This document shows positions 51,011 through 61,749 of a stretch of 64,000 nucleotides of DNA, in pieces; position 1 is the stretch's first letter, and the number at the start of each line of letters is the position of its first letter. Where the stretch lies: assembly GCA_946406115.1 (NCBI GenBank), contig OX291552.1:3658001-3722000 (forward strand), read 5' to 3'. The notes below the pieces were generated by a model. It ran no database searches. It was not told the origin of the DNA and was given only the letters and a program-made list of their open reading frames with translations. A program made the translations under genes and the position numbers. The DNA is from Apoda limacodes (Eukaryota; Arthropoda; Insecta; Lepidoptera; Limacodidae).

Positions 51011-51999
51011 TAACACACACACCAGACTTATTTTAAGGTAACAACTATAGTTTGAGTAATTAATTCTACTATTTGATCTTGCATTATGCACTTTGTTATT
51101 GCTTTTTAGTCCTTAATGGTTTTTCAGTCGGGTTTTTTTTTACTCATTTATTTATTTCTATTTACAGCTTTTTAGTTTTAGTTTTCTTTTACACTGGCGC
51201 TTGACTATTTTATGTACCTTAATATAATAACACTCGGGAGATAAATAGAGCCTTCTAGGCTACAGGAGTTCTCAATGAAACGGACATATCGACAAACATA
51301 CATACGCGCGAAAAACATTACCCTTCTTCTGGGTTAGTCGGGCAAAGTCCATTTTTGTGTATCCTGTTATTAGTCATTTCACCTTTCAACCAAGAGCAAA
51401 GACATTTCAAGCCCTAGTATTGTTTTGGTGTGTAAAGAGATAATCTGCCAATATAACAACTTAGTTCGGTTTAAGTTTGTGCCAGACTCGCCAGGGGGGC
51501 GTTCAAAAACCGACTGAGTCGAGTAGAGATATGACTCGATGCCGTTCAAAAACGCAGAGTTTTTACCCGAGTGTCGACTTATGTGAACCGTACTCGACGT
51601 GGGTTCGACGGAGTTGGCAGCCATATTTGATTAGAAATGTCAAACCAAAAAATGTTACCAAATTAAAAAAATGAGTAAATTATGTTGTTAGTTTTTGTTT
51701 TCTTATATTTTTCGATGACAATTGTATTTGGAGTGTTTCCACTCCACTAATAGGATTTAGTTGTTTCTTAGATTATTTGGTAAATGCCTCAAAATAGTCT
51801 TAAAATATTGATTTTAGACGTAAAGATTAGCTATTTAGAAACAATACAAAAAATAATATGAAAATAGGTTTGGTTATATTATGATTTGACAAAATGAAAT
51901 CTAATAATAAATAAAGAGCGATTTGAGTGTTTTTAATAGAACCATATTGTTTCAACTCCAAAAAGGTAAACAATGTTATAAATAATATAATAATTATAA

Positions 52000-52215
52000 C
52001 TCCCTCGCAGCCTAGTTGGTAGTGTGGCCGGCTGCCATTTATATTTATATGATATTCATTTGTGTCTGTCTTGAGTCTGGGTGTATTTATGTATGTATTT
52101 ACAAAAAAGGGGATAATATGTATTTGTATCCGTTGTCTAGTATCCATAACACAAGCTCTGCTTACTTTGGGGCCAGACGGCGCTGTGTGTAATGTCCAAA
52201 AATATATATTTATTT
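52000..52215 (+). mobile_element. tRNA-derived SINE, head internally deleted
   Basis: CTCGCAGCCTAGTTGGTAGT then a jump from GGCCGGCTGCC to TTATATGATA, losing the B box; body and 3' end (CAAGCTCTGCTTACTTTGGG, GCCAGACGGCGCTGTGTGTA) are well kept. Confidence 0.82.
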
Positions 52216-52954
52216 ATTATAGTTAAATTACTATTTTTTTTTTATATTATAAGTTATATTAAAATAGAAATTTAAACAAAGGAATTCACCATGTACCCAT
52301 GTATTTATGAAATCTTAATTAACAAAAGCAAATAGTATTTATTACTTTGTTCTCACTGAAATTTCAAGTCAAGGAAATAGCCTAGAACTTTAATTAAATT
52401 TTAGTGTTCTCTAAGCCCTACATAGGCTGGTACTTAAAATTAAAATACGGCCCCTGAAAAGGGTGAAATTCCTAAAAGTGGAAACATTGATTCGACTTGA
52501 CTGATGTAATTCGGTTAGCCGTTCAAAAACTTTAGGGTAGAGTTAGGAACCCGATGATGTCATATTTTACTTAAGTTAATCGTTTTGGAACGCAAGCAAG
52601 GGTAAACTAAATATAAAACGATTCAATGACGGGTAAAGATAGATAAAATTGACCCCAACCAACTAAGTTTCACTTAATTCGTTAAAGACATAAAAAGTAG
52701 AAGATAAGATACGAAATATAAATGAGACAACAAAAGTGGACGAGGAAGCGATTGACGTATCAAAAAAGACAGAAGGAAAAGACGTTAATGTCATTATGCA
52801 ACACTTACTTGACATATCAATTAAAATGGATCCATTACCTAATTACTAGCTTATGTAGAGCTGTATGTCAATTTTATTTATTTAAGGCCACAGACACACG
52901 AGGAAGTCGATTGCGGAAGTGTAGCACACGTTAATTGCAGCTCCACACGTTATC

Positions 52955-55900
52955 TTTTTTTTTATTTTTTTTTTTATTTTTTTTTATACCACTAAGGTGG
53001 CAAACAAGCTTACGGCCCGCCTGATGGTAAGCGGTCACCGTAGCCTATGGACGCTTGCAACACCAGGGGTATCACTTGCGCGTTGCCGACCCTTCAGAAA
53101 TCTAATAACTTCTTTCTTGAAGAACTCCATACTGTAGTCCTTGCAGAAAACCTTGGCAGGGAGCTCATTCCACAACTTAAGCGTTCGCGGGAGGAAGTTT
53201 CTCTGAAACCGCACTGTGCGCGACCATTTAGGTTCTAAAGTGTGAGAATGAATTCCCTGCCGATGGCGAGCGATGCGATGGTAGAAAGTAGCCGTGGGCA
53301 TCATTTCGAACAATTCCTCAGAACACAACCCATTGTACAAGCGGTAGAACACACACAGTGAGGCAAAGTCTCTCCTCAGACTTAAGGGCTCGATACCGCA
53401 AGTGAGTTTGGAATCGTCGACAATTCTCACAGCCCGTCGTTGAACCGAGTCAAAAGGGCCAAGCTGGTATCCGGGTGCACCTGCCCAGAGATGGCAGCAG
53501 TACTCCATATGGGGCCTAACTTGCGACTTGTAAAGTAACAACCTTTGCCCCGACGTGAAGTACTGCTTCGCTCTGTTGAGTACACCAAGTTTTTTGGACG
53601 CCAGCTTTACCTTATCTTGTAAATGATCTCGGAACTGAACATCGCTGGAGATGTCGACACCAAGGATCCCAATGCTCTTGGAGATGGAGAGGGGAGTGTT
53701 CTGGAATTGTGGGACCACAGTGAATGGAGTTTTCTTAGCGGTGAACGCGCACACTTGTGTCTTTGTAGGGTTGAATCGGACCAAGTTTACCCGTCCCCAG
53801 TCAGAGACCTGGGACAGTGTGGTCTCGATTTGAGACACAAGTTCTCCGCGGTTTTCCTCCACAACGGAACGAGGGATGTTTGCACGACCCGTGTAAAAAG
53901 CGTCTCCAGTACTGTCATCTGCATAGCAATGTATGTTGTTGATGTCCAACATGTCATTGATATGCAGTAGAAACAGCGTAGGAGACAGCACAGAGCCTTG
54001 CGGGACACCAGCATTAATGTCAACTACGGTTCGTATGCGTCTGCCGGACAAAAAGCTAGCCACCCATTTGCACAAACCCTCGGGCACTCCGTAAGATGGC
54101 AACTTCGATAGAAGACCGCGGTGCCAGACCCGATCGAACGCCTTCGCTATGTCCAGGCTACATGCAAATGCCTCCCCCTGACTCTCAATGGCTAGTGCCC
54201 ATCGGTGTGTGAGATACACAAGAAGGTCACCAGTCGAGCGACCGTGGCGAAAGCCATATTGACGGTCGCTGATCAGGTCATGTTTTTCTAGGTATCTTAG
54301 AAGCTGTGTGTTGATCACACGCTCCATCACCTTAGAGAGGAGAGAAGTAATAGCGATAGGCCTGTAATTCGATGGATCTGATCTATCGCCCTTTTTGGGC
54401 ACCGGGTGCACATTCGCAGTCTTCCATGTAGACGGAAATTGCCTAGTGTGGTAGGAAAGCGCGAAGAGGCGCGTGAGTACAGGACATAACTCAGGAGCAC
54501 ACTGCTTAAGCACCACTGGCCCACTCGACTTATGAACGTCTAGAGAAAGCAACGCCCGCCTGACCTCCCGCTGCGTTATGGAGATTTCCGGCATGGACTT
54601 ACCGCACCACGGTATAGTAGGTGGTACAGCGCCTTCATCGTTCATATTCGAGTTCGAGGCAAAGAGACTGCCCAGTAGATCGGCTTTCTCTTTAGCACTA
54701 TGGGCCAAGTCACCATCGGTCTTTCGCAGTGGTGGTAACGACGACTGGCAGAAGTTCCCTTCGGCAGCTTTGGCAAGCGACCAGAAAGCACGACTCCCAG
54801 AAGGATAGCTCGCAAGTCGCCCACCTATTTTGCCGATGAATTGGAATTTTGCTCTGGCAGTTGCTTTCTTACTGAACCTCGAGGCAGCATTTAATTTGCG
54901 TTTTAACTCAGAAATATTCGGATCCTTATTAAAACGAGCCGTGGTCCAAGCCTCATATGCATTTTGCTTAAGAATTTTAGCTTTTCTGCAAGACCTATTA
55001 AACCACGGTCGTTTTTTGACGCCGGCAGCTACTCGCGGGTTAGGAATATAGCATTCCATAGCAGCAAGGATTGTCTCAGTGACTGCGGCTGCGCAGACGT
55101 CAGGATCTTCTGAGTTAAAGCAGATCTGCCTCCACGGGTACGATGCGTAAAATTCACGCAATCCATCCCAGTCTGCCGACTTATAGTGCCACACACGACG
55201 CCAGTTAGTTGGCCCAGAAGGATCAGGTTGTGTGTATGACACTTGAGTCCGAACGAGACAGTGGTCCGAGGAGCCAAGAGGCGCATCCACTGAGACGGAG
55301 TACCCGTCCGGACGAGTAGTCAGCAGAAGGTCCAGTAAGGAGCTCGTATGTTCCTCTATATCTGGTATTCTCGTTGGAGAAAGTACCAGCTGAGAGAATC
55401 CATAGGTCAGAGCAAATTCATGAGCAGATATCCCAGCATAGTTATTGGTTCGAGAACTGAGCCACTCGCGATGGTGGGCGTTAAAGTCTCCCAAAATAAC
55501 TAGTTCTGCTGTGGGATATTGCTCTAGAACTTTGTCAGTCGTCAAACTCAGGTGCGTGAAGAGTCGAGTTACGTCCGTGTCACCGCTATGAGACCTGTAT
55601 AGGCACGCATAGATACGAGTGTGGCCGCCGTAATCTACGCGCACCCACAATATCGACAGGTCCCTGTCTTTAAAGCTATGAAGGCGGCGACAGCAGATAT
55701 CCTCCCGGACGAACATACATACACCGGCACGACTCATAAAATTGTGTTCGAGTTTGTAGCCGGGATAATGAAGGTATGATGTGTCGGCCGGGCAGGATAT
55801 CTGCGTCTCCGTTAGAAAAAGAATGGTCGGCTGCGCAGTTTCGAGATGGTGGCGGACTGCGTTAAGATTTGCGTGAATACCCCTGATGTTGGAAAAATCC

Positions 55901-56566
55901 ACATTATATGTGGATGGAGTAGCCGCTGTGCAAACTCTTGTCTTTTTCTGTCTTCTGGCCATAATATATATAAAAAAAAGTTACTAAGACTAAGGATGAG
56001 GATTCACTGCACAGACAGCATAGAGGACAAAGGGTGCGGTTCTAAGACTGCCGAAGCTCGCCACAGATGATACGGTTGCTGGCACGGCGGGCGGAAGGGC
56101 CCCTGATCCCCCTCTGTTGTAGTAGCCGGGTCCACTCCGGTCTCCTTCTCCGGCACGACTACCACTTCAGATACTTTACACAGGCTGGCGAATCAGCCTC
56201 CCAGGGCGGAGATTAAGTGATCCCTGGGTTCGGGATCCCGTTCAACCTGCGGGCGGCCAGCGGTCAGCCGTTTCATCAGGTCTCCCTGACCGCCGAACCA
56301 GCACGCCGCGTCTACGCCGAGTATGACAGCAACAAGCACCGCCGGTCCTCCGCTGTCCGCGCAGCGAATCCTCAAAGAGCTCTGGCAACCTTACTCACCG
56401 CCAGGAACACAACACTACTCAATGTTAGTGTTATTATGGCCGCGGTTTTCTGTAAGGTGGAGGTACTTCCCCAGTTCGGGCCGCTCATTCGAGCAAGTAC
56501 TCGCTATGCCCTGCTTAGTTGTTCGGGTGGCTTATTCGAGCGAGTACTTGCAGTGCCCTACCTCTC
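52955..56566 (-). mobile_element. Non-LTR retrotransposon copy B, nearly full length
   Basis: Same family as copy A, opposite strand. The 5' end (minus strand) is GAGAGGTAGGGCACTGCAAG at 56566, with a 5' UTR of about 600 bp, one ORF, a 3' UTR, and a T-rich (poly-A with a few T interruptions) end at 52955..52985. By eye the copies are very similar over their whole length, so both insertions are fairly recent. Lies upstream of the identified Cht7 exons, same strand as the gene. Target-site duplication not recognised. Confidence 0.92.
53035..55962 (-). CDS. APE endonuclease/reverse transcriptase ORF of copy B
   Basis: 975 codons, starting MARRQKKTRVCTAAT. Endonuclease about residues 20-240: TETQIS with the metal-binding Glu, GDFNAHH, SSDH. 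RT about residues 480-740: DIAKAFDRVWH, GVPQGSVLSPTLFLLHINDM, CYADD. C-terminal region includes WAGAPGY and the late-ORF sequence seen in all the tails. The ORF is open, but compared with copy A it lacks 15 nt in the conserved SSGPDGIPA motif (reads SSGPVVLK) and 24 nt just before the GVPQGS motif. The first deletion removes residues conserved in almost all non-LTR RTs, so activity is doubtful. No zinc-knuckle ORF1 is seen upstream. Confidence 0.93.
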   Translation of the reverse strand: MARRQKKTRVCTAATPSTYNVDFSNIRGIHANLNAVRHHLETAQPTILFLTETQISCPADTSYLHYPGYKLEHNFMSRAGVCMFVREDICCRRLHSFKDRDLSILWVRVDYGGHTRIYACLYRSHSGDTDVTRLFTHLSLTTDKVLEQYPTAELVILGDFNAHHREWLSSRTNNYAGISAHEFALTYGFSQLVLSPTRIPDIEEHTSSLLDLLLTTRPDGYSVSVDAPLGSSDHCLVRTQVSYTQPDPSGPTNWRRVWHYKSADWDGLREFYASYPWRQICFNSEDPDVCAAAVTETILAAMECYIPNPRVAAGVKKRPWFNRSCRKAKILKQNAYEAWTTARFNKDPNISELKRKLNAASRFSKKATARAKFQFIGKIGGRLASYPSGSRAFWSLAKAAEGNFCQSSLPPLRKTDGDLAHSAKEKADLLGSLFASNSNMNDEGAVPPTIPWCGKSMPEISITQREVRRALLSLDVHKSSGPVVLKQCAPELCPVLTRLFALSYHTRQFPSTWKTANVHPVPKKGDRSDPSNYRPIAITSLLSKVMERVINTQLLRYLEKHDLISDRQYGFRHGRSTGDLLVYLTHRWALAIESQGEAFACSLDIAKAFDRVWHRGLLSKLPSYGVPEGLCKWVASFLSGRRIRTVVDINAGVPQGSVLSPTLFLLHINDMLDINNIHCYADDSTGDAFYTGRANIPRSVVEENRGELVSQIETTLSQVSDWGRVNLVRFNPTKTQVCAFTAKKTPFTVVPQFQNTPLSISKSIGILGVDISSDVQFRDHLQDKVKLASKKLGVLNRAKQYFTSGQRLLLYKSQVRPHMEYCCHLWAGAPGYQLGPFDSVQRRAVRIVDDSKLTCGIEPLSLRRDFASLCVFYRLYNGLCSEELFEMMPTATFYHRIARHRQGIHSHTLEPKWSRTVRFQRNFLPRTLKLWNELPAKVFCKDYSMEFFKKEVIRFLKGRQRASDTPGVASVHRLR

Positions 56567-56792
56567 TCCTTTATGAATTTTCTATACAAATAATATGTTA
56601 CTAATATGTTGTACATGCGATTGTGCAAAATGTCACATAAAGAATTTGACAGTTGAATCACAGTCTGAATGTATCATTTCATTAATACAGTCGGCAATCG
56701 CTTTTGACGTTGACGAAAATTCCGACAACCCTCATGGCGCCCGCCGCGACCTAATGCAATTCTACAAAGACTACTCTTTAACCAAAACGTAC

Positions 56793-57018
56793 TGCGGGGC
56801 GATTCAAGTCAGTAAAAACCGTCTGGTTCCAAGATGACTGTGATATGTATATTCCGTTTTCTTACGTTTTATTGAAAAAAATCGTACAATAAGATGATGG
56901 TTCTGATTAAATCGTTATTCTTTACTTTTTTTTTTTTAAAACGTAAAGTAAATGGACAACGTCACAGTCATCTCTGGTTCCGAGTTGGTTTTTACTGGCT
57001 TGGATCGCCCCGCTGCGG
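56793..57018. repeat. Foldback element, 80-bp arms
   Basis: Left arm 56793..56870 (GCGGGGCGATTCAAGTCAGT, TGGTTCC, AGATGACTGTGA, CTTACGTTTT) and right arm 56938..57018 are imperfect inverse copies, with a 67-bp AT-rich loop. Lies about 230 bp beyond the 5' end of copy B. Could be a MITE-like hairpin. Confidence 0.75.
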
Positions 57019-57604
57019 ATGGTTGGACAGTCCCGAATGGCCATGTGTTCAGACAGGTAGGCTAGTCAGAAGTCGGGAGAGCTCGATCCCCGTCTCGCTG
57101 CACACCTTAACCTAACGATTGAATTGTCTAGACACCTTGGATGGCCGACTGTATGAATGAAATTAGTGTTTAGACTACGGTTTAATGCTAAATAGGCTTT
57201 TTATATAAAAGTGACCAAAGAAAATATCAAGCACAACCTAATAGCGTTAACTCTAAAGCAGCAAAACTCAGGGTCGTAGCGAAATTTTAAATAGCCTTAT
57301 CACCTTCAAATCTACAAATAATAAGAATTTTTCAAATCCGATTAGTAGTTTTAGAGATTAGTGTGTTCAGACCAACTAAAAAAAAAAATCTTTAGCTTTA
57401 TTATATTAATATAGATTATAGTACGGAACCTACGAGACCAAGTTCGAAAAATATAACTGTTACCAAAAAAAAAACAGATAATGACAGCAAAAAGCATTTG
57501 AAAGTTTATAGGCTACACCCGACTACTCAAGTTATATCAAAAACGATACGACGTTTATCTTTAATTTTTAGAGTTGTTAAATTAGCTTGTAAAATATTTA
57601 TATA

Positions 57605-57850
57605 CTAGCTTTTGCCAGTGGCTGCGCCCGCCATAAACTTGATTATTAGCGTGGGATTCTTAGCTACGATTCGTTCCTGGAATTCGGTTAAAGTTACGCC
57701 CGCGATAACTTCGGAATTTTCTGGGATGAAAATAGCCTATGTCCTTTCCTCCATACCAAATTTCATCTAAATCGGTTCAGCGGTTAAAGCATGAGGAGGT
57801 AAAAGACACGCAGAGTTACTTTTGCATTTATAATATTAGTATGAATATAG
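57605..57850 (-). mobile_element. Lep1-like Helitron
   Basis: Forward strand starts CTAGCTTTTGCCAGTGGCTG, contains GTCCTTTCCTCCATACCAAA and TTCATCTAAATCGGTTCAGC, and ends TTGCATTTATAATATTAGTA: inverse of 45583..45775, with a CTAG end. The 5' boundary is uncertain by a few bases. Confidence 0.68.
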
Positions 57851-57879
57851 ATATGGATATACTTAACACGATGTTTAGG

Positions 57880-58245
57880 GTTCCGTACCTAAAGATTTAT
57901 TAACGGAACCCTATTACTAACTTCGCTTTCGGTTCGTCCGTCCGTCTGTCACCAGGCTATATCTCATGAACCGTGATAGTTAGACAGTTGAAATTTTTAC
58001 AGAAGATGTATTTCTGTTGCCGCTATAACAACAAATACTAAAAACAGAATAAAATAAATATTTAAGGGAGCTCCCATGCCACAAACGTGTTTTTTTGCTC
58101 GATATTGATAACGGCAACAAGTAGACGCTTAAAATATTCACAGAATATTTACTTATATAGTCACTTTAAAAATAAATAAATAAATTTAAATAAAACAAAG
58201 GTTTCAGGGGGGGGGGAGGGTCCGACTCGCACTTAGCCGATTTTT
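57880..58245 (-). repeat. Dispersed repeat family 1, inverted copy
   Basis: AGGGTTCCGTACCTAAAGAT and AACGGAACCCT (terminal hairpin), CCGTCCGTCTGTCACCAGGC, ACCGTGATAGTTAGACAGTT, TTGCCGCTATAACAACAAAT, and GGTCCGACTCGCACTTAGCC at the far end. A G-run (58207..58217) is unusual for the region. Confidence 0.78.
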
Positions 58246-59479
58246 TTATACTGCAAAGTATTATTTTAGTTATATCCGCCATGTGAGATTTAATATAACG
58301 TCGCATGGCCCATGTTACCCGGACTGTTATAATGAATCAAAAGTGGCGTTTTGTTGACCGACATAATGTACATTATGCGCTTTGTTTTGTAGTGTGTCAT
58401 ACAGAATTTATGCATTTTTAACATAGCTGGATTATGATATTTAACGCATTGAGGCAGTGAACAAAACGCACCTTAAATCGGTTTAGTAGTTAAGCCGCTG
58501 CGGTGAAACATACGTAAACATACATACATAGACGGCTAAAATCATAACCCTTCCTTTTGTATTTGCCACAGCCGGGTGAAAATGTTCACTTATGTACCTA
58601 CTACTAACGTGTTGAAACACGTTTAAAAAAGGTTATTGATTTATGCAAGTGTAAAGGTCAACTTTTTAGCAATATGGTGACGAAATGACGTAAAAAGCTT
58701 CGACGTGTTGCGATTAGTTGTTGGTTGTCACTGGCATTGTCTAAGTCTGACTCGTCTATGGAAATGGTCATCTGAGACCAGCGGGTTATTATCATTCGCT
58801 GCCTAAGCGATAGTTTTGTAGCGACGGCTTTTTACTTCCTCATATTTATTGGAAAACTAGATTTTGCCAGCGGCTGCACCGGCCTAAACATACGGCGTTG
58901 GATTTCTAGGCTAAGCCCTTGATTATACTAAAGAAGTTTTCTATATAGTTGTAGCTATGTACTTACAGTAGTAGTGATATAAGTAGTAGTAGTATACTTG
59001 CTACATGTAATAGAACTCTTAAAAGTTGAAACAATTTGTAGTTATAGTCGTTGGTAAAGGTCAAAATACATCGAAGGCAAAAAACTGATTAACTTTCTTA
59101 CCATAAAGTAGTATCGTTTCCAGATTGACACAGGGTACAAATATATTGTTAGTTGCAGTTTTTATCTAGTAATAAAATTAAATTATTAACTTGTATTTGT
59201 CATTTCAAAAAAGCATAAATGACTAAAGAGTTATTTCCGACGCAATTAACAGAATAAAACAACCAAAAAATTAGTCCGGTAACAAGAACCGCATAAGCAA
59301 CTTCTCTTGAGTTTTTTTTTTTATATTTGACAATTTAAATATACCACGAACATGTAAAATGCTATGTCCTGAATGACTGACAGCTCAACGCACAGCCTAA
59401 ACCGCTGATCGTAGAGACCTGAAACTTGGAGGGTGTGTTCTTTGTATGACTTAGGCATCAGATAAGAAAGGATTTACCG

Positions 59480-59705
59480 AAAGGGTCAAGTGCGAGTCGG
59501 ACTCGCGTAATAAGGGTAAACCAATTATACTGAAATTTAGTTAAGTTGTTATGCACACGCCCGGGCAGGTTTCTGAGACAGAAAAAAAGGGTCAAGTGCG
59601 AATCAGAGAGGGTCAAGTGCGAGTCGGACTCTCGCAATAAGGGTAAATCGATTGTGATCAAATTTTAATAAGTTGTTATGCACACGCCGTGAAAGTTGTC
59701 TGAAG
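59480..59705 (+). repeat. Dispersed repeat family 2, tandem units
   Basis: Two units, each starting GGGTCAAGTGCGAGTCGGAC (59484 and about 59610), then TAAGGGTAAACCAATTA or TAAGGGTAAATCGATTG, then AAGTTGTTATGCACACGCC. Confidence 0.68.
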
Positions 59706-60129
59706 TAGTATAACCCCTACAAAACAGGTTGGTGCGGCAGTTGTTTAAAAAAAAAGTTGCACTCCAGGAGTGCCGGCTGAACTGGAAACCTTACACACGA
59801 TTCGCGCTTAACATTCAAATATGTTACAAGACAACTCATACGTCATATTTAATTATACAGAACCAATGCCCTTAACACACAATTCGCGCTTAACACAGCT
59901 TATTTACTTTTCTGACGTAGTATATTTGACATCTCAATCTGTCATATAATTAAAATCCCATGTCCAACCTTCCCGTACTACTCATAATCGCTATATACTA
60001 AAAATTACAATTATAAAAGGCGCTACATTATGGTTTTCGTCATTGCGTCTTAAAAAAATCAGTTTTTTAGCAATAAAAAATAAACCGCTGCTGGACTGAT
60101 TTTGCTCACACTCTTTGATTAAAATCACA

Positions 60130-60151
60130 TACACACACACACACACACACA

Positions 60152-60235
<84 letters not shown>

Positions 60236-60252
60236 CAAATACACACACACAC
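60130..60252. repeat. AC microsatellite
   Basis: About 120 bp of AC dinucleotides with a few AG or AA interruptions. The open frames across it on the reverse strand (Cys-Val repeats) are artefacts. Confidence 0.97.
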
Positions 60253-60902
60253 CATATAAATATATAAATTGAAATAAAAATACCAGACTTTTGTATTTAC
60301 GTTTTATTAAATAACTTTAGCGTTATGAAATTTTCTATGACTTGGAAACATAAAAACTTCCATACATAAAAGTTACGAAAACTTGTATTGCGAGAACTGT
60401 TTAAAAAGCTTCCAATAATTTTCTAATTTATGAATATGTTTAAATCTGCATAGGAATGCAATACAAAGTTTGACAACGTATAACAATGGGACGTTAGTAA
60501 TCAATAACGGTTTTAATAACAGTTTTCGTAACGCAACTGTTATGTAACGAGTTACAAGTTTGGCCCTACACTACACACAGCTGACGATCAAATATTCATA
60601 GGTCGTGCTTAGATTGTGAAGTGGGCCATGTCTGACCATTTGACCTTGCCCCACAGCTCTTGTTACACTGGACACTCATTAATATTCATCATATTAAATG
60701 ACTAACCGGATCCTAAAGTACATAGTTTAATGATTTATCATCAACGTTTGAGGCCTATTTTTTACGAAAAAAATCTAAATATATGCATGTTGAATATTCT
60801 TTAAAATACATACAGGCAAACTTATTTCCACTTGCTTTATTTTTAATCGACCAAAAGTTTTCCAAGTTAAGTCATTCATTTTCACTACCTACATTTTCAC
60901 TT

Positions 60903-61458
60903 CAACATTCGATATAAAAACTTTTTAACAAGAAAAACAGCCGTCTTCAAAAAGATTTACTAGAGAAGTAAAAATAATTACACATTTTCAAAAATCTGAT
61001 CTGAATTACAGTTTGAAGTTAATTTCATGAAAGTGAAGTGTGTTATAAACTGTTAGGTACATAGACAGCAAATTCAGAGTGCTGTAATCGCTCGAAAGTG
61101 CAGGCTATTTACTGATAAAGTGTTAACCTATACTTACTTATCTCTTCTAATATAATAAAGTTATAAAGTTATTGTCTAGAAGTACCTATTTGCTAGCCTA
61201 ATTCTTGAGGAAGGTTATGGGTTATTTAACATCACGCTACGACCCTTAGTAGGTAGACCCGTAGTAAAACCAACAAAGTTCATGAAAGTGAAATGTGTTA
61301 TAAACTGTAAGGTACATAGACACCAACTTTAAACTGTAATTTAGATCAGATCTTTGAAAATAAAAAAATATTTTTACCTTTTTAGTTTATCTTTTTGAAG
61401 CCGGTTGTTTTTTTGTTTTTGTTAAAAAGTTTTTATTCTTTACTTTTGAGTGTCGAAT
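60903..61458. mobile_element. Long inverted repeat, MITE-like
   Basis: Left arm 60903..61020 (AAAAACTTTTTAACAAG, GTCTTCAAAAAGAT, AAAATCTGATCTGAATTACA, GTTTGAAGTT) and right arm 61325..61458 are imperfect inverse copies. Inside, TTCATGAAAGTGAAGTGTGT at 61024 is repeated directly as TTCATGAAAGTGAAATGTGT at 61279. No ORF in the interior. Superfamily unknown. Confidence 0.72.
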
Positions 61459-61634
61459 TGCTTTTTTTTTCTCGTTCACTTAAAACATCAATACTCGTAA
61501 CAAAATTTTATACAATCATCAACATAAAAGGCATTTCACCAGTTCCCAATAAACACCAATTATTTTTTATTGACCAAAAGCTTAAGTTTGAAATTCACTA
61601 CATTAATATGGGATCACCTCGGAACCCCCCTTTA

Positions 61635-61745
61635 AATTAAAAAAAATTTTGAAAATCCGTTTACATGTATATAACGGATTTATGCCCAAATATACATAAA
61701 AAAAAATACAAAGATCCGAATTGAGAACCTCTTCCTTTTTTGAAC
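61635..61745 (-). repeat. Dispersed repeat family 4, copy 2
   Basis: TTTTGAAAATCCGTTTACAT, AATACAAAGATCCGAATTGA and GAACCTCTTCCTTTTTT, the inverse of the copy at 28335..28465. Confidence 0.55.
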
Positions 61746-61749
61746 TCGG

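Noticed and set aside
59991..60248. Cys-Val repeat protein
   Set aside because: Translation of the AC/GT microsatellite. The same applies at 36789..37046.
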